Source of the DNA: Haliotis asinina
Taxonomy: Eukaryota; Mollusca; Gastropoda; Lepetellida; Haliotidae
Reading direction: 5' to 3'
Assembly: GCF_037392515.1 (NCBI RefSeq)
Contig: NC_090291.1
Coordinates: forward strand, 2,134,501 to 2,198,500
DNA: 64,000 bases
A program made the position numbers and the translations under genes. This document shows positions 13,400 to 36,883 of the stretch, one piece after another. The notes beneath the pieces were generated by a model, which ran no database searches, was not told the DNA's origin, and saw nothing but the letters and a program-made list of their open reading frames with translations. Position 1 is the stretch's first letter, and each line of letters begins with the position of its first letter.

Positions 13400-15164
13400 A
13401 ACATAAAAAAAGGAGTATAATCTGAACTGTACTAAAAAAGTGCAATCCCAAATATAACATAATTAAATGACAAAAGTCTGCCTGAAAAGCCTATGACTCC
13501 ACACACAATACTTTCTTCAAGCATTACACTGGTTAAACCTGTCATTGGATCAACCTGCACTCGTTTATTCTCAGCTCCCTGAGAAGCTGCAAAACAAACT
13601 TACTGGTCAAAATATAACCTCACAGTACCACCTCACATTCCCAACAGAAGCTGAAGTCCTCTGCCTGAGAAGACACAGTTGCCAAACGACCTTCAACACG
13701 ATTGGTTCAGACATGACTGAAGTATCATGGAACTGATAACCATTGTTTGTGTGTTAATCAGTATTGGTAATTTTACAATAAACTAAGTAGTCAACTAGAC
13801 ACTGAATATCAGGATTCGGAAAAAGATAATATGACAGTAATGAAGACTGAAGATTTAATTTCAGAAACCTCGAACAGCAAATTTCCAGGTTATCAGCATT
13901 AAATATCTTATTGTCGTCTCTTTTTGGTAAATATTGACGAAAATGTATGTTTTTGTCTTTAGATCAGAGTTTTCTTCAAATTTTGTAGAATTTCTGTGCC
14001 ATCATACTGGTGTATGGCGGAATTTCAGTCTAAAATTTGCAGTTACTACGATAAAATCATAGAGGTTGGTATCTCTGCTAACACACTGGGAGTAGTTTTA
14101 GGGACACAAGGTAATGCTTCATACAGAATCCAACCATGGTGCTATGTGTGGTCGGTCAACACACTGCCCACTGGACTACTAACCAACGAGGACCCATTTT
14201 TCAAAAGAAGATTGTTATCATGGAAACCACACACACAACAGTAATATATTTACTAAAAACAGTTTTATGCCTGTCCCTGATAAGTTAAGAATTACAAACA
14301 CGTGTCTTTCTACCCTGACTGTCTTGCTACCCTGACTGTTACAACCAATGGCAGTCTACATGCACTAAATAAGTGGAAGTCATATGCATTAAATTCATGA
14401 TTTAAATAATGCAAACAGAAACAAAGACATGGAGTGAATGAGTGAGTATTGCATCGCCTTTATGTTACTAGCATCAAGTCAAAACCATCATAACCTTTAA
14501 TATTAAATATAGCATACATATACATCATCATAACAAAACATGCATATATTGGACAGAATAGGAAAAAGTAACATTACATGTATAAAGAAGCATATTCCAT
14601 GTAGAAACTTAACAATATATATAGATATATTTCTCAAATACATTTTCAGACATACATCGTCATCTCCATCACCATCATCACCATTACTACACAAATGAAT
14701 AGAAACAAGCCTTTCTCCAACAGCTGCCTATGTCCTTATTTTTTTTTAGATTTTAAGCAAGTTTGCAGAGAGTGAAGCAGGTTTGCAGAAAGTCAAACAA
14801 GCCACAATAATACTGAAACAGCTCAACAACAACTGCATATGTGTCATCAGTAAAATAACAAATTAAACATGAACTATCTTTGCAGTCTTAAGCACTAAAT
14901 GAAAATACAAATTTTTTTGGCTTTGTTAAAATGTCTTTTGCATGCCCATACACAAGCTGTATATCAACATGAAACTGCAAGTGACTAACAAACCAAACAA
15001 TCTCAGTTTACTTGTCAGCTGCAGCCTTAGTTCTGCAATACAACCACTACCCTAAACCACTTGAAACATACTAGATATTTCATTTGATTACAGTTGATTT
15101 TTCATATATACTTAAAAATGAACTGGCACCATCCAAGATGAGAGATAACTCTGTGTGTTTCTGA
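13400..15164. other. non-coding 3' flank of the copine exon, copy 1
   Basis: No coding region is recognised. The short open frames here are the same in both copies and carry no domain. Substitutions relative to copy 2 become dense after about 14770. Confidence 0.5.
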
Positions 15165-15290
15165 TCAGGAAGTAGGTGGCGCTGCTGCTGGAGCTCTAGG
15201 TCGAGGCTGGATGTTCCTCATCTTGTAGTAACCAGTGACCTGCCGCGGTACCTCTGCTAACACGTTGCGAGCCAGCTCTTCAGCTGAAGC
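15165..15290 (-). CDS. duplicated terminal copine exon (distal copy)
   Basis: A 126-base exon with acceptor cacag on the minus strand at 15291-15295 and stop TGA at 15165-15167. It encodes 41 residues starting ASAEELARNVLAEVPRQVTG and ending in a Pro/Ala-rich tail PAAAPPTS. It matches the exon at 22492-22617 except for two third-position changes in the Glu-Glu and Arg-Asn-Val codons, both synonymous. It lies downstream of the nearer copy in the direction of transcription, so it could be an alternative last exon or an unused relic. No other copine exon is repeated in this copy. Confidence 0.85.
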   Translation of the reverse strand, partial: ASAEELARNVLAEVPRQVTGYYKMRNIQPRPRAPAAAPPTS

Positions 15291-15310
15291 CTGTGAATTA
15301 GATACATTAG

Positions 15311-15541
15311 TGAGAGAATTTAGTTTTACACAGCAATCAGCAATGTTCCAGCTATATGGGGGCAGTCTGTAGATAATCCAGTATGGACCACAGAATCCCA
15401 TGATCATCAGCATGAGCATCAATCTATGCTGGGATACGATGACAAGTGTCAACCAAGTCAGTGAGTCTGGCCATCCGATCCTGTTACTCGCCTCTTACGA
15501 CAAGTATAGGTTACTGAAAATCAATTCTAACCAGGATAAAT
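15311..15541 (-). repeat. SINE-like element, family 1 (intron flank, copy 1)
   Basis: Plus-strand landmarks are tttagttttacacagcaatc, ttccagctatatgg, ccaagtcagtgagtctggcc and cctcttacgacaagtatagg. It sits 20 bases from the acceptor of the terminal copine exon. Confidence 0.85.
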
Positions 15542-15604
15542 ACAGCAGTGAATAAACAGTTTAACAATACCGGCATTTGGGTTTCAGGGAAAATAAGGTA
15601 AAAT

Positions 15605-15766
15605 GACAATCCAGTGATCGACAGCTTGAGCATCGATCCACGAGGCTAGGAACCGATGACATGTGCCAAACAAATCAACAAGCCTGACCACCCGACCCCG
15701 GTAGTCGCTTCTTACGACAAGCATGGGCTGCAGAAAACAATTTCTAACCCTGATCTTCAAGGGTCC
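15605..15766 (-). repeat. SINE fragment truncated by the duplication join
   Basis: Only the part of the SINE right of the breakpoint is present, starting gacaatccagtgatcgacag. This fixes the duplication breakpoint inside the element. Confidence 0.8.
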
Positions 15767-16276
15767 AAAGAACGCACACGACTCTTACTGAGAGACAAAT
15801 GTGTTCAACAAAAATATGGCTGATCCTGAATACCACTTCCACGACTCAAAACATCAACTGATGTCATGCTAAGATCGTGCCTGTGGAACTGACCACTGAT
15901 GCTCATAAACAAACAATGGAGTGAATTTTTTATCAGCCACTTACATCTTTTAGGTGCAGGCATCCGTGACTTGTACACTTAGTTAGGTATTGATGGACAG
16001 TCTTTGACATCTGCACTGACACCAGCGCACAACAGGCACGTTTAGTCAGTGTTCACTGCATTCAGCTGTCTGGTTGACTGACTCATGTTCGCTCAGATAA
16101 ACCTCAAATTATATTTGTCACTGTTAATGCGAACCTTTTTTTGCATGACATTAATGTTTCATGTACGCTGCTGTCAGAACGCTGGCTGAACTTCATAGAG
16201 CTTCCAGAGGCAATACAGAACACCATCCAGAGACAAACGTGTTCAAATAAAAGCTAACTGAAACAAGAAAATATTG

Positions 16277-16497
16277 CTTTTTTTTAAAGCCCCACTCAGC
16301 AATATTCCAGCGGGTCTGTAAATAATCGAGTCTGGACCAAACTGTCCAGTGATCAACATCAACATCGAATTACGCCAATGGAAGACGGTGACACGTGTCA
16401 ACCAAGTCAGCGAGTCTGACCACCCGATCCCGTTAGTCGCCTCTTACGACAAGCATGGGTCACCGAAGGCCAATTCCAACTCCAGATCTACACGGGT
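16277..16497 (-). repeat. SINE-like element, family 1 (copy 2)
   Basis: Copy of the element at 9586-9806, with the same internal structure. Confidence 0.85.
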
Positions 16498-17130
16498 ATC
16501 ATGAATACCCGGTTGGAATACACCACGCAAATACTTGATACTTTTCTCCACAATAATTGATAGTGGAACAAAGTCCAGGTTAGCGGTATCGGGTATATTA
16601 AGGCGTTAAAACATTGTCATACCCTTTACAGGGAGGATGGAACAGGATTGTTCAGATCACGAGGATGAAAGGTGCTTTTCTCGCTTGTCCAGTCGTTCGA
16701 AAATATCGCTCCCTGGCAACCTATGACTGCATCGTAATACCAATCAGTCAACAGTGTCATCCCGGTCCTACGGTGTGGGTCACTGCCCTCATCACTGGTA
16801 CATCTGAATCGAAATTTCATTTTTAAGAAGTCTCCTCCACAGAGTACAACCCTGAACAAGACTGGCATTCTGAACTGATGTCTGTAAACTCTGACGAGGA
16901 ATTTTACCCGACTTTGGAGTTCATGTTGGGGTCAACTATACACAGATGAGTAACAACTACTGAGGGTGAATACACTGTGCCATTTATAATGTGGTCAAAT
17001 ACATGATCTTTTTTATGAGATTTTTCATTATTTTTGAGTTTACACTGGACTCCACAATGCCCTCGACTATCCTGAGGCAATACAGGAGGTAGAAATGATA
17101 CAAGGAAAATTATGTAATCTTAGGAGACGG

Positions 17131-17221
17131 GGTCCAGAAGCTTCTGTGAGGTTGAATCCCATCCTGGATTCGAACCCACGTTCTCCGTCAGCTATCTAAC
17201 CAACTCAGCCACAAAACATGC
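17131..17221 (-). repeat. tRNA-derived SINE head (copy 2)
   Basis: Copy of the element at 10440-10530 with the same A-box-like and B-box sequences. Confidence 0.6.
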
Positions 17222-17735
17222 AAATGGGACAGGTGGTAGTCTAGAGTATACACTTTTTGTTCTGCTGTGACAAGTGCAAATTGACTGGGGACCCAAGGTC
17301 ACAAACTATGAATACACAATGCCATTTAGAAATTTAGAAAATGGTCAAATGTAACATGACATATTTCTCGGTCAAGTACGTTTCTAGTACTTTTGTTAGG
17401 TTGAGTCCCATACAAGTATAATGTCAGTTGATGCGATCGACTGCTCCCAAAATACATTTCATAATATTCCAGAAAGGTTTTATCTTAATGTGAACAATAC
17501 AAAACATAACGCTGTCATAAAACCTAACCTAGAATCTGTATGGCAGGCTTCAGGCCCATTAAGTAAGATGGTGAGGAACTGGTATTGTATTGTCCTAGTT
17601 GTAAATAAAACCTGCTTTTAACATTTCTTACAAAAAAATGGAAGATTTCGTTGTTGCCATTCTAAATCACATCTCATGTTAATGGTTGTTTTGATTCTTT
17701 GTGAACTGTTTAATGCTGCGAAAAAGCAAATTTAA

Positions 17736-18808
17736 GGCATACAGAGGTAATCTGTGAATAATGGAACACAGACCACTCAATCCAGGCATACAGAGGTAAT
17801 CTGTGAATAATGGAACACAGACCACTCAATCCAGGCATACAGAGGTAATCTGTGAATAATGGAACACAGACCACTCAATCCAGGCATACAGAGGTAATCT
17901 GTGAATAATGGAACACAGACCACTCAATCCAGGCATACAGAGGTAATCTGTGAATAATGGAACACAGACCACTCAATCCAGGCATATGGAGGTAATCTGT
18001 GAATAATGGAACACAGACCACTCAATCCAGGCATACAGAGGTAATCTGTGAATAATGGAACACAGACCACTCAATCCAGGCATATGGAGGTAATCTGTGA
18101 ATAATGGAACACAGACCACTCAATCCAGGCATATGGAGGTAATCTGTGAATAATGGAACACAGACCACTCAATCCAGGCATATGGAGGTAATCTGTGAAT
18201 AATGGAACACAGACCACTCAATCCAGGCATATGGAGGTAATCTGTGAATAATGGAACACAGACCACTCAATCCAGGCATACAGAGGTAATCTGTGAATAA
18301 TGGAACACAGACCACTCAATCCAGGCATACAGAGGTAATCTGTGAATAATGGAACACAGACCACTCAATTCAGGCATATGGAGGTAATCTGTGAATAATG
18401 GAACACAGACCACTCAATCCAGGCATATGGAGGTAATCTGTGAATAATGGAACACAGACCACTCAATCCAGGCATACAGAGGTAATCTGTGAATAATGGA
18501 ACACAGACCACTCAATCCAGGCATATGGAGGTAATCTGTGAATAATGGAACACAGACCACTCAATCCAGGCATACAGAGGTAATCTGTGAATAATGGAAC
18601 ACAGACCACTCAATCCAGGCGTATGGAGGTAATCTGTGAATAATGGAACACAGACCACTCAATCCAGGCATATGGAGGTAATCTGTGAATAATGGAACAC
18701 AGACCACTCAATCCAGGCATACGGAGGTAATCTGTGAATAACGGAACACAGACCACTCAATCCATGCATACCGAGGTAATCTGTGAATAATGGAACACAG
18801 ACCACTCA
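17736..18808. repeat. 49-bp minisatellite, 22 units (copy 2)
   Basis: Same unit and same flanks as the array at 11045-11480. The first units are catacag type, then catatgg and catacag types interleave. The last two units (catacgg with taacgg, and atgcatacc) match the last two of copy 1, so the expansion lies in the interior. Confidence 0.97.
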
Positions 18809-18857
18809 TTTGAGTGCCTGACATCATGAACATCTACCTGCACTTTTTGGATATGAT

Positions 18858-18968
18858 AACACCGAATCAGCGAGCCTGACCACACAATAACATTACATCT
18901 TATGACAAGCATGGTGGTTGATGACCACTTCTCAACAGGATCTTTAAGGATCATGTATACGAGTTGTC
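18858..18968 (-). repeat. SINE-like fragment, family 1 (copy 2)
   Basis: Copy of 11530-11640. Confidence 0.55.
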
Positions 18969-19727
18969 ACAGGTCGGAATATACAACCAGATGATATTTA
19001 CATGCTTCCACAATAATACAAAAAGGCATACAATCTAGATCGTCAGACTCGGGAATATTAAAATGTTAAAATATGGGATCTTGTCGCCATACAGATCATG
19101 CATCATTTTACTGTTAGGATGGAGTTGGATTATTCCTCAAGCCAGCTTTATTCTCCAACTTGCTGAATTCCTGCACTGAACAAGAGTCTGTACAAACAGG
19201 GACCAGAGGCTGAAAAGTTTCTCCTTTATTCATAATAGTCCCCCTCAACATAACATGGTCATCAAGAAGCTTATTTTATCTGGTGGTCACAATCAGTCAG
19301 GTGGTAGATTGTTGTCACCACTCATCACTGTTCATTATATCAGTCACGGGTTTGTCTGGTCACAATTCTTGCGTATTCACAGTTGTCGTCCATACATAAA
19401 CATACACACACTCTGGTCACAAAACCTGCATAGTGTCTCCTTGAAGGGGTTTGAAGGTGGTTTTGGTAATTGAAGCCTCTCTGATGCAGACAATAAAAAC
19501 AAACAACTCTCACTACCATGACAGTTGTATTTACCAATATAAACATAACATATAAAGGTGTATACTAATTACATGCAAAAACGAAACTTTCACTAAAATA
19601 TAATTGTTTTAAAGCATGTAGAAAACTTGCTTGAGTGAGCTTTGCTGATTATTATGTAAATGGACTTTTATCTATGTCATACTAACTGTTGACGCAGGAC
19701 ACCCCTCAATAAACATCTACAAGATGA

Positions 19728-20098
19728 CAATCTGTTAAACAGTCGCAATATTCAATCTGCTAAACAGACACGAAATCTGACAATCTGTTAGACAGATGTT
19801 TTTCAATATCTATGGACAATCGTTTGAACAAGCACGGTATCTGCTGACAATCTGTTAAACAGACATATCTGCTGACAATCTGTTAAATAGACACGATATC
19901 TGCTAACAATGTGTTAAATAGACACAATATCTGCTGACAATCTGTTAAATAGACAAATATGTGCTAACAATCTGTTAAATAGACAAATATGTGCTGACAA
20001 TCTGTTAAACACAATATCTGCTGACAATCTATTAAACAGACACAATATCTGCTGACAATTTCTTAAATAGACACAGTATCTGCCGACAATCTGATCCT
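19728..20098. repeat. irregular 26-31-bp tandem repeat (copy 2)
   Basis: Same array as 12400-12770, identical in unit order. Confidence 0.85.
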
Positions 20099-20379
20099 CT
20101 CTACAGTCCATCTGTTTCAAGGCACATGATGTGATATGTTTATCACAGCTGAAAGTTTGGTTTTCTATCAATTGCAGGGGTAAGTTGACTTCACTTTCTG
20201 TACAAAGTTATGAAAGACAGTTCATGGGTTTGGGTCTTTTCATAACATGCAATGACTGGTGTTTACTAAACCACTTACCATGAAACTCTTCCATTAACTA
20301 GAAATGATAACCGGTCTGTTATAAGATTAAAATTATTATATCTAAATACAAACTTCAGAAGATAAAGATATCTGATGAA

Positions 20380-20486
20380 CAACATTGATAGAGTAATTAC
20401 TCTACAACATTGATAGAGTAATTACTCTACAACATTGATAGAGTAATTACTCTACAACATTGATAGAGTAATTACTCTACAACATT
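20380..20486. repeat. 25-bp palindromic tandem repeat (copy 2)
   Basis: Four units, each with the palindrome agagtaattactct, as in copy 1. Confidence 0.92.
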
Positions 20487-20563
20487 ACTCTAATGTTCAT
20501 GATTCTTTAACAAACATATATAACACAGATTAGAAAAACACAGACTAACAGGAATGAGATCAT

Positions 20564-20620
20564 GTCCTCTCATCATCATCATCACCATCATCATCTTCAT
20601 CATCTTCATCATCATCATCA
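20564..20620. repeat. (TCA)n microsatellite (copy 2)
   Basis: Same imperfect TCA/TCT run as at 13236-13292. Confidence 0.9.
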
Positions 20621-20727
20621 TGTTAACATCAAAAGTTATGCCATTTAGAAAGTGGACAAATGTAACATCTTTCCTAGTCAAGTACAGATTGTAGTTCTTT
20701 TGGTGTAAGTCACGATGGACAGGATTC

Positions 20728-22491
20728 AACATAAAAAAAGGAGTATAATCTGAACTGTACTAAAAAAGTGCAATCCCAAATATAACATAATTAAATGACA
20801 AAAGTCTGCCTGAAAAGCCTATGACTCCACACACAATACTTTCTTCAAGCATTACACTGGTTAAACCTGTCATTGGATCAACCTGCACTCGTTTATTCTC
20901 AGCTCCCTGAGAAGCTGCAAAACAAACTTACTGGTCAAAATATAACCTCACAGTACCACCTCACATTCCCAACAGAAGCTGAAGTCCTCTGCCTGAGAAG
21001 ACACAGTTGCCAAACGACCTTCAACACGATTGGTTCAGACATGACTGAAGTATCATGGAACTGATAACCATTGTTTGTGTGTTAATCAGTATTGGTAATT
21101 TTACAATAAACTAAGTAGTCAACTAGACACTGAATATCAGGATTCGGAAAAAGATAATATGACAGTAATGAAGACTGAAGATTTAATTTCAGAAACCTCG
21201 AACAGCAAATTTCCAGGTTATCAGCATTAAATATCTTATTGTCGTCTCTTTTTGGTAAATATTGACGAAAATGTATGTTTTTGTCTTTAGATCAGAGTTT
21301 TCTTCAAATTTTGTAGAATGTCTGTGCCATCATACTGGTGTATGGCGGAATTTCAGTCTAAAATTTGCAGTTACTACGATAAAATCATAGAGGTTGGTAT
21401 CTCTGCTAACACACTGGGAGTAGTTTTAGGGACACAAGGTAATGCTTCATACAGAATCCAACCATGGTGCTATGTGTGGTCGGTCAACACACTTCCCACT
21501 GGACTACTAACCAACGAGGACCCATTTTTCAAAAGAAGATTGTTATCATGGAAACCACACACACAACAGTAATATATTTACTAAAAACAGTTTTATGCCT
21601 GTCCCTGATAAGTTAAGAATTACAAACACGTGTCTTTCTACCCTGACTGTCTTGCTACCCTGACTGTTACAACCAATGGCAGTCTACATGCACTAAATAA
21701 GTGGAAGTCATATGCATTAAATTCATGATTTAAATAATGCAAACAGAAACAAAGACATGGAGTGAATGAGTGAGTATTGCATCGCCTTTATGTTACTAGC
21801 ATCAAGTCAAAACCATCATAACCTTTAATATTAAATATAGCATACATATACATCATCATAACAAAACATGCATATATTGGACAGAATAGGAAAAAGTAAC
21901 ATTACATGTATAAAGAAGCATATTCCATGTAGAAACTTAACAATATATATAGATATATTTCTCAAATACATTTTCAGACATACATCGTCATCTCCATCAC
22001 CATCATCACCATTACTACACAAATGAATAGAAACAAGCCTTTCTCCAACAGCTGCCTATGTCCTTATTTTTTTTTAGATTTTAAGCAAGTTTGCAGAAAG
22101 TGAAGCAGGTTTGCAGAAAGTCAAACAAGCCACAATAATACTGAAACAGCTCAACAACAACTGCATATGTGTCATCAGTAAAATAACAAATTATTATGAA
22201 TTATCTTTGCAGTCTTAAGCACTAAATGAAAATACAAATTTTTTTGGCCTTGTTAAAATGTCTTTTGCATGCCCATACACAAGCTGTATATCAACATGAA
22301 ACTGCAAGTGACTAACAAACCAAACAATCTCAGTTTACTTGTCAGCTGCAGCCTTAGTTCTGCAATACAACCACTACCCTAAACCACTTGAAACATACTA
22401 GGTATTTCATTTGATTACAGTTGAGTTTTCATATATACTTAAAAATGAACTGGCACCATCCAAGATGAGAGATAACTCTGTGTGTTTCTGA
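20728..22491. other. copine 3' flank and probable 3' UTR (copy 2)
   Basis: On the minus strand this follows the copine stop codon. I find no clear AATAAA close to the stop; an ATTAAA on the minus strand at about 21823-21828 would give a 3' UTR near 0.67 kb. No other gene is recognised. Confidence 0.4.
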
Positions 22492-33752
<11,261 letters not shown>

Positions 33753-33762
33753 TGTTATACCC

Positions 33763-34397
33763 TTTATTGAAAGTCAAAACAAATGGGTTAGTCATGTGGG
33801 CATAAGGCTTTTGAAATGATTTCACGCATGACATTGTCAGCAAAATGTGAAAGTAAAATCCGACATGACACATGTAATAGTTTTTATCACTTCAAAGAAT
33901 CATAACTACAGTACTGAAAAGGCAAAAATAATACATGAGTTAAACAGCAGATCCTGCAAAGGCAAGAGAAGCAAATGCAGCTCAATATCTAAATGTAGGC
34001 GAATGGGTAGCCTAATGTTACAAGTGTCCGCTCGTCATACTGAAGACCTGGGTTCGATTCCCCACATGTGTACAATGTGTGAAGCCAATTTCTGGTGTTC
34101 CCTGCTGTGATATTTCTGGAATATTGCTAAAAGTGGCATAAAACTTCATTTATTCATGGTCAGAGAGCTATTTATAAGTTAATGATGACTTGGAACTCTT
34201 CAATACGGTTTTCAAATGAGTTCAGAACAATGTCATGTGAACATGACATCCTCTGACCAGTGTTTGCCCAAAGCATAAAACATTAGGAGTCATTATGACT
34301 CCCTGGTGTCATGACAGCAAGTCATGATCATGTTTCTGGGGGTCAACTTCAGTTTGAAACTTTCATCAAGACATCAACTCTAGATCTGATTGTTTAA
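33763..34397. other. upstream flank of copine coding exon 1
   Basis: A possible minus-strand acceptor (actttcaataaag) ends at 33762, nine bases before the copine ATG, so the coding start may sit in the second exon. A tRNA-derived SINE lies at 34003-34155. Nothing else is recognised. Confidence 0.4.
34003..34155 (+). repeat. tRNA-derived SINE, family 2
   Basis: A-box-like gggtagcctaatgtt, B box GGTTCGATTCC at 34051-34061, then cacatgtgtacaatgtgtga, gccaatttctggtgttccct and the tail module atttctggaatattgctaaa with gtggcataaaac. Confidence 0.85.
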
Positions 34398-36414
34398 AGG
34401 GGCACTGATGCGGAGCAATTTCCGTGGACTGGTGTAAACGTTTGTTATTGTTTTTCACCCAAGAGTACCCGGATGATATCCTAGAATTCGCGACTGGTTC
34501 GTGACCTCTGCTGAGCAGTCCGTATGCGCAACTGAGAGTTTAATTATAGACAGATCAACTAAGGTCAAGTAATTTTACTTCATTACAAATGTATTATGAA
34601 AACAAATGAAACACTTTGAAGGTTAATCATCTGCCAGTGGTTGAAATGGTTAAAAACTATTAGGACGGGAAAATAACGAAGCCAATTTACGTCTCTAAAT
34701 TTTGTCTCATAACCCTAATTAGTTTATATATATAGTTATATTTGTATGATTTTGAAATTTAATGAATGAACACACAGTCTGCTTTTACATAGTAAATTTC
34801 TAACATCACAGCAACATTTATACATTGTATAGATTGCCAATGTGGATCCTATTTTACACACATACGCGATCTAGTGTGTGTTTTCTGTGAAACAGATTCT
34901 GCTGAATGCTACAACAAATAAATTAAAACAAAATGCAAATAATGAATGTAAAACAGACTAATTTTATAGAACAACGACAGGCTACTACCTTGTTCAGGAA
35001 TGTATCCATCAATATCCACATAAAAGAACGATATTCCATTCATCTGCAGCTGGTAAATAATCCTGTTCTGTGTCGTGTGTCTTACAACAGTCTAATTTGC
35101 GAAAAAGTAACACATTGGTGAAAACCTGATAAACCTCTCATTGGTCACCCATGATAGCACACCTGGCAACTAAATGTATGATGTCCGCCATTCTAAGTAA
35201 TTTAGTTAACCAATAATGAGCAATCAATCAACGCAATGGTGGTCAATTCTTTGAAGGGAGGATGTTGTTTTTACACTCGCACTTTACGACAGGGTGTAGT
35301 CAGTATAGATCTGTACATCTACACACACTGCCTTTTGACAAATCCGCTGTGGAAGATAAAAGTAATTAATCAGTGTGTTATCGGTTAATCCTTTGATCGA
35401 TGTTTGTTTTTGTAACTCAGCTGATAAACCCTCTTACATCACTTACATGCACATATTACATAACATACAATACATTTGCCACTACAGACCTTAATTTATA
35501 ATGTTGAGTATTTACTCTAGACAGGAGAAGTGCCAAATGGGAACCTTTGATGAGTAACCAAAGTGGTGTTACTACTAATTATACCTGTTATAAAGTCATT
35601 AACTGACCATCCAGAGAATGATGACAATAACACGTGTAGGTTTACACCATCAAACGCAAGTTACGGCAAGGAAGATGTAATCTCAATGTCGCATGCAGCC
35701 TGAAAACACTTATGGGCCGAAACTGTTTTGAGGATACCAACAGAACTACGTTACATAAGGAATACATACAGGCATTTGCTGTGTACTTGGGTAAATAGGT
35801 GTAATAGGTTTGGGATTTTTTTACGTAAGATAATTTTCAGATTTCTCTACCAAACGCAAAGTCATCGTTTTTCGTTTACGAATTCATATAAATTAACTGT
35901 GCGTTTTTATTACCATGAATAATAAACCGGGGTAGCTACCACAGTTACTAAAATTTACGTATGATATTTACTATCACCGCTGAACCAACAAAAATACCCA
36001 TCAAAACTATCTAAATGTAAAGCTTTTCAATCTTTCGGACTGAAACAAATGGCTTGCTGCGTGCATGTAGACATCATATTATCACATAACATGATTAAAT
36101 ATCGAGGTTAAAAACTCAGAAATAGGATCAAATTGGATCAGTCACTATACTATCCAAGCATCCGGAAAAAAAACTACACTGCTGGGATGTTTTGTTACTA
36201 TCAGACAAGGAATACCATGGATATTTTTAAATAACGTCATGTGATGAGCATCCGGCCTCCACACTTTTTAGGGTGAAGAAATTCTGCTAATGTGGACAGG
36301 AGCCCAGTCCCTTTGTCCGTCACGGTCGAGGGAGCGGGTGCTGACCAATTTGCAGCTTGGTTTCGTCATTAGACCGTTGGCGAGAAACATTATTCGCTCC
36401 GCATCAGTGCCCCT
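34398..36414. mobile_element. non-autonomous DNA transposon with TTAA target site, copy 1 (2017 bp)
   Basis: The ends are exact inverted repeats: aggggcactgatgcggagc at the left and its complement gctccgcatcagtgcccct at the right, flanked on both sides by TTAA. TTAA duplications are typical of the piggyBac and Kolobok superfamilies; no transposase frame is present, so the superfamily cannot be settled. The subterminal regions are not inverted repeats of each other. Confidence 0.9.
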
Positions 36415-36883
36415 TTAATAACGATAGAAACAAGTAAAGGCAGGTCAGGTATTTAGTCAGCAATGAGCAGTCAAAACACCAGTCACACACCTCCAAAAAC
36501 AGCAACAAAGAAAACAGTATTCATGATTGAAGCTAAAAGTAACAAGAAACCAACAAACATGATATAGTCACACATATTTCACAATAACCTGGGGTCTTGT
36601 GCTGATGCAACTTAGTTCAGGATTACACTGTCATTTTATCTAAATTCATTATAACAAGATAATGTGCTAATATATAAAATTCATACGTCTTCCGTGTAAC
36701 ATATTGCTCTGTGCCTTTCCTTTATATGAGGAATGTGACTGATGATCTGTACACGATCAGTACAAAACACATATCTCCTACTGCATCCAGTCTGCAGACT
36801 ACGTTTAGACTACTACCATAAGTGCATTTTAAGTGAATACAAGCCATAAACCTAAACGTCAAAGGTGAAAACTGGCGAGTTAA
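36415..36883. other. spacer between the two TTAA elements
   Basis: About 470 bases of A/T-rich sequence with no gene or repeat that I recognise. Confidence 0.45.

Larger units (their letters stand above)
8913..15604. repeat. tandem segmental duplication, copy 1 (6692 bp)
   Basis: This stretch is repeated directly as 15605-22931. The join lies at GACA: copy 1 starts at GACA inside a SINE, copy 2 starts at GACA after ataaggtaaaat, and copy 2 ends at the matching ataaggtataat followed by GACA and then unique sequence. The first 5.8 kb is nearly identical between copies; from about 14770 onward they differ at roughly 2 percent. Copy 1 holds SINEs, a 49-bp minisatellite with 9 units, a 26-31-bp repeat, a 25-bp palindromic repeat and a copy of the last copine exon. 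A real duplication and two alleles joined in tandem by an assembler both fit what is seen. Confidence 0.95.
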
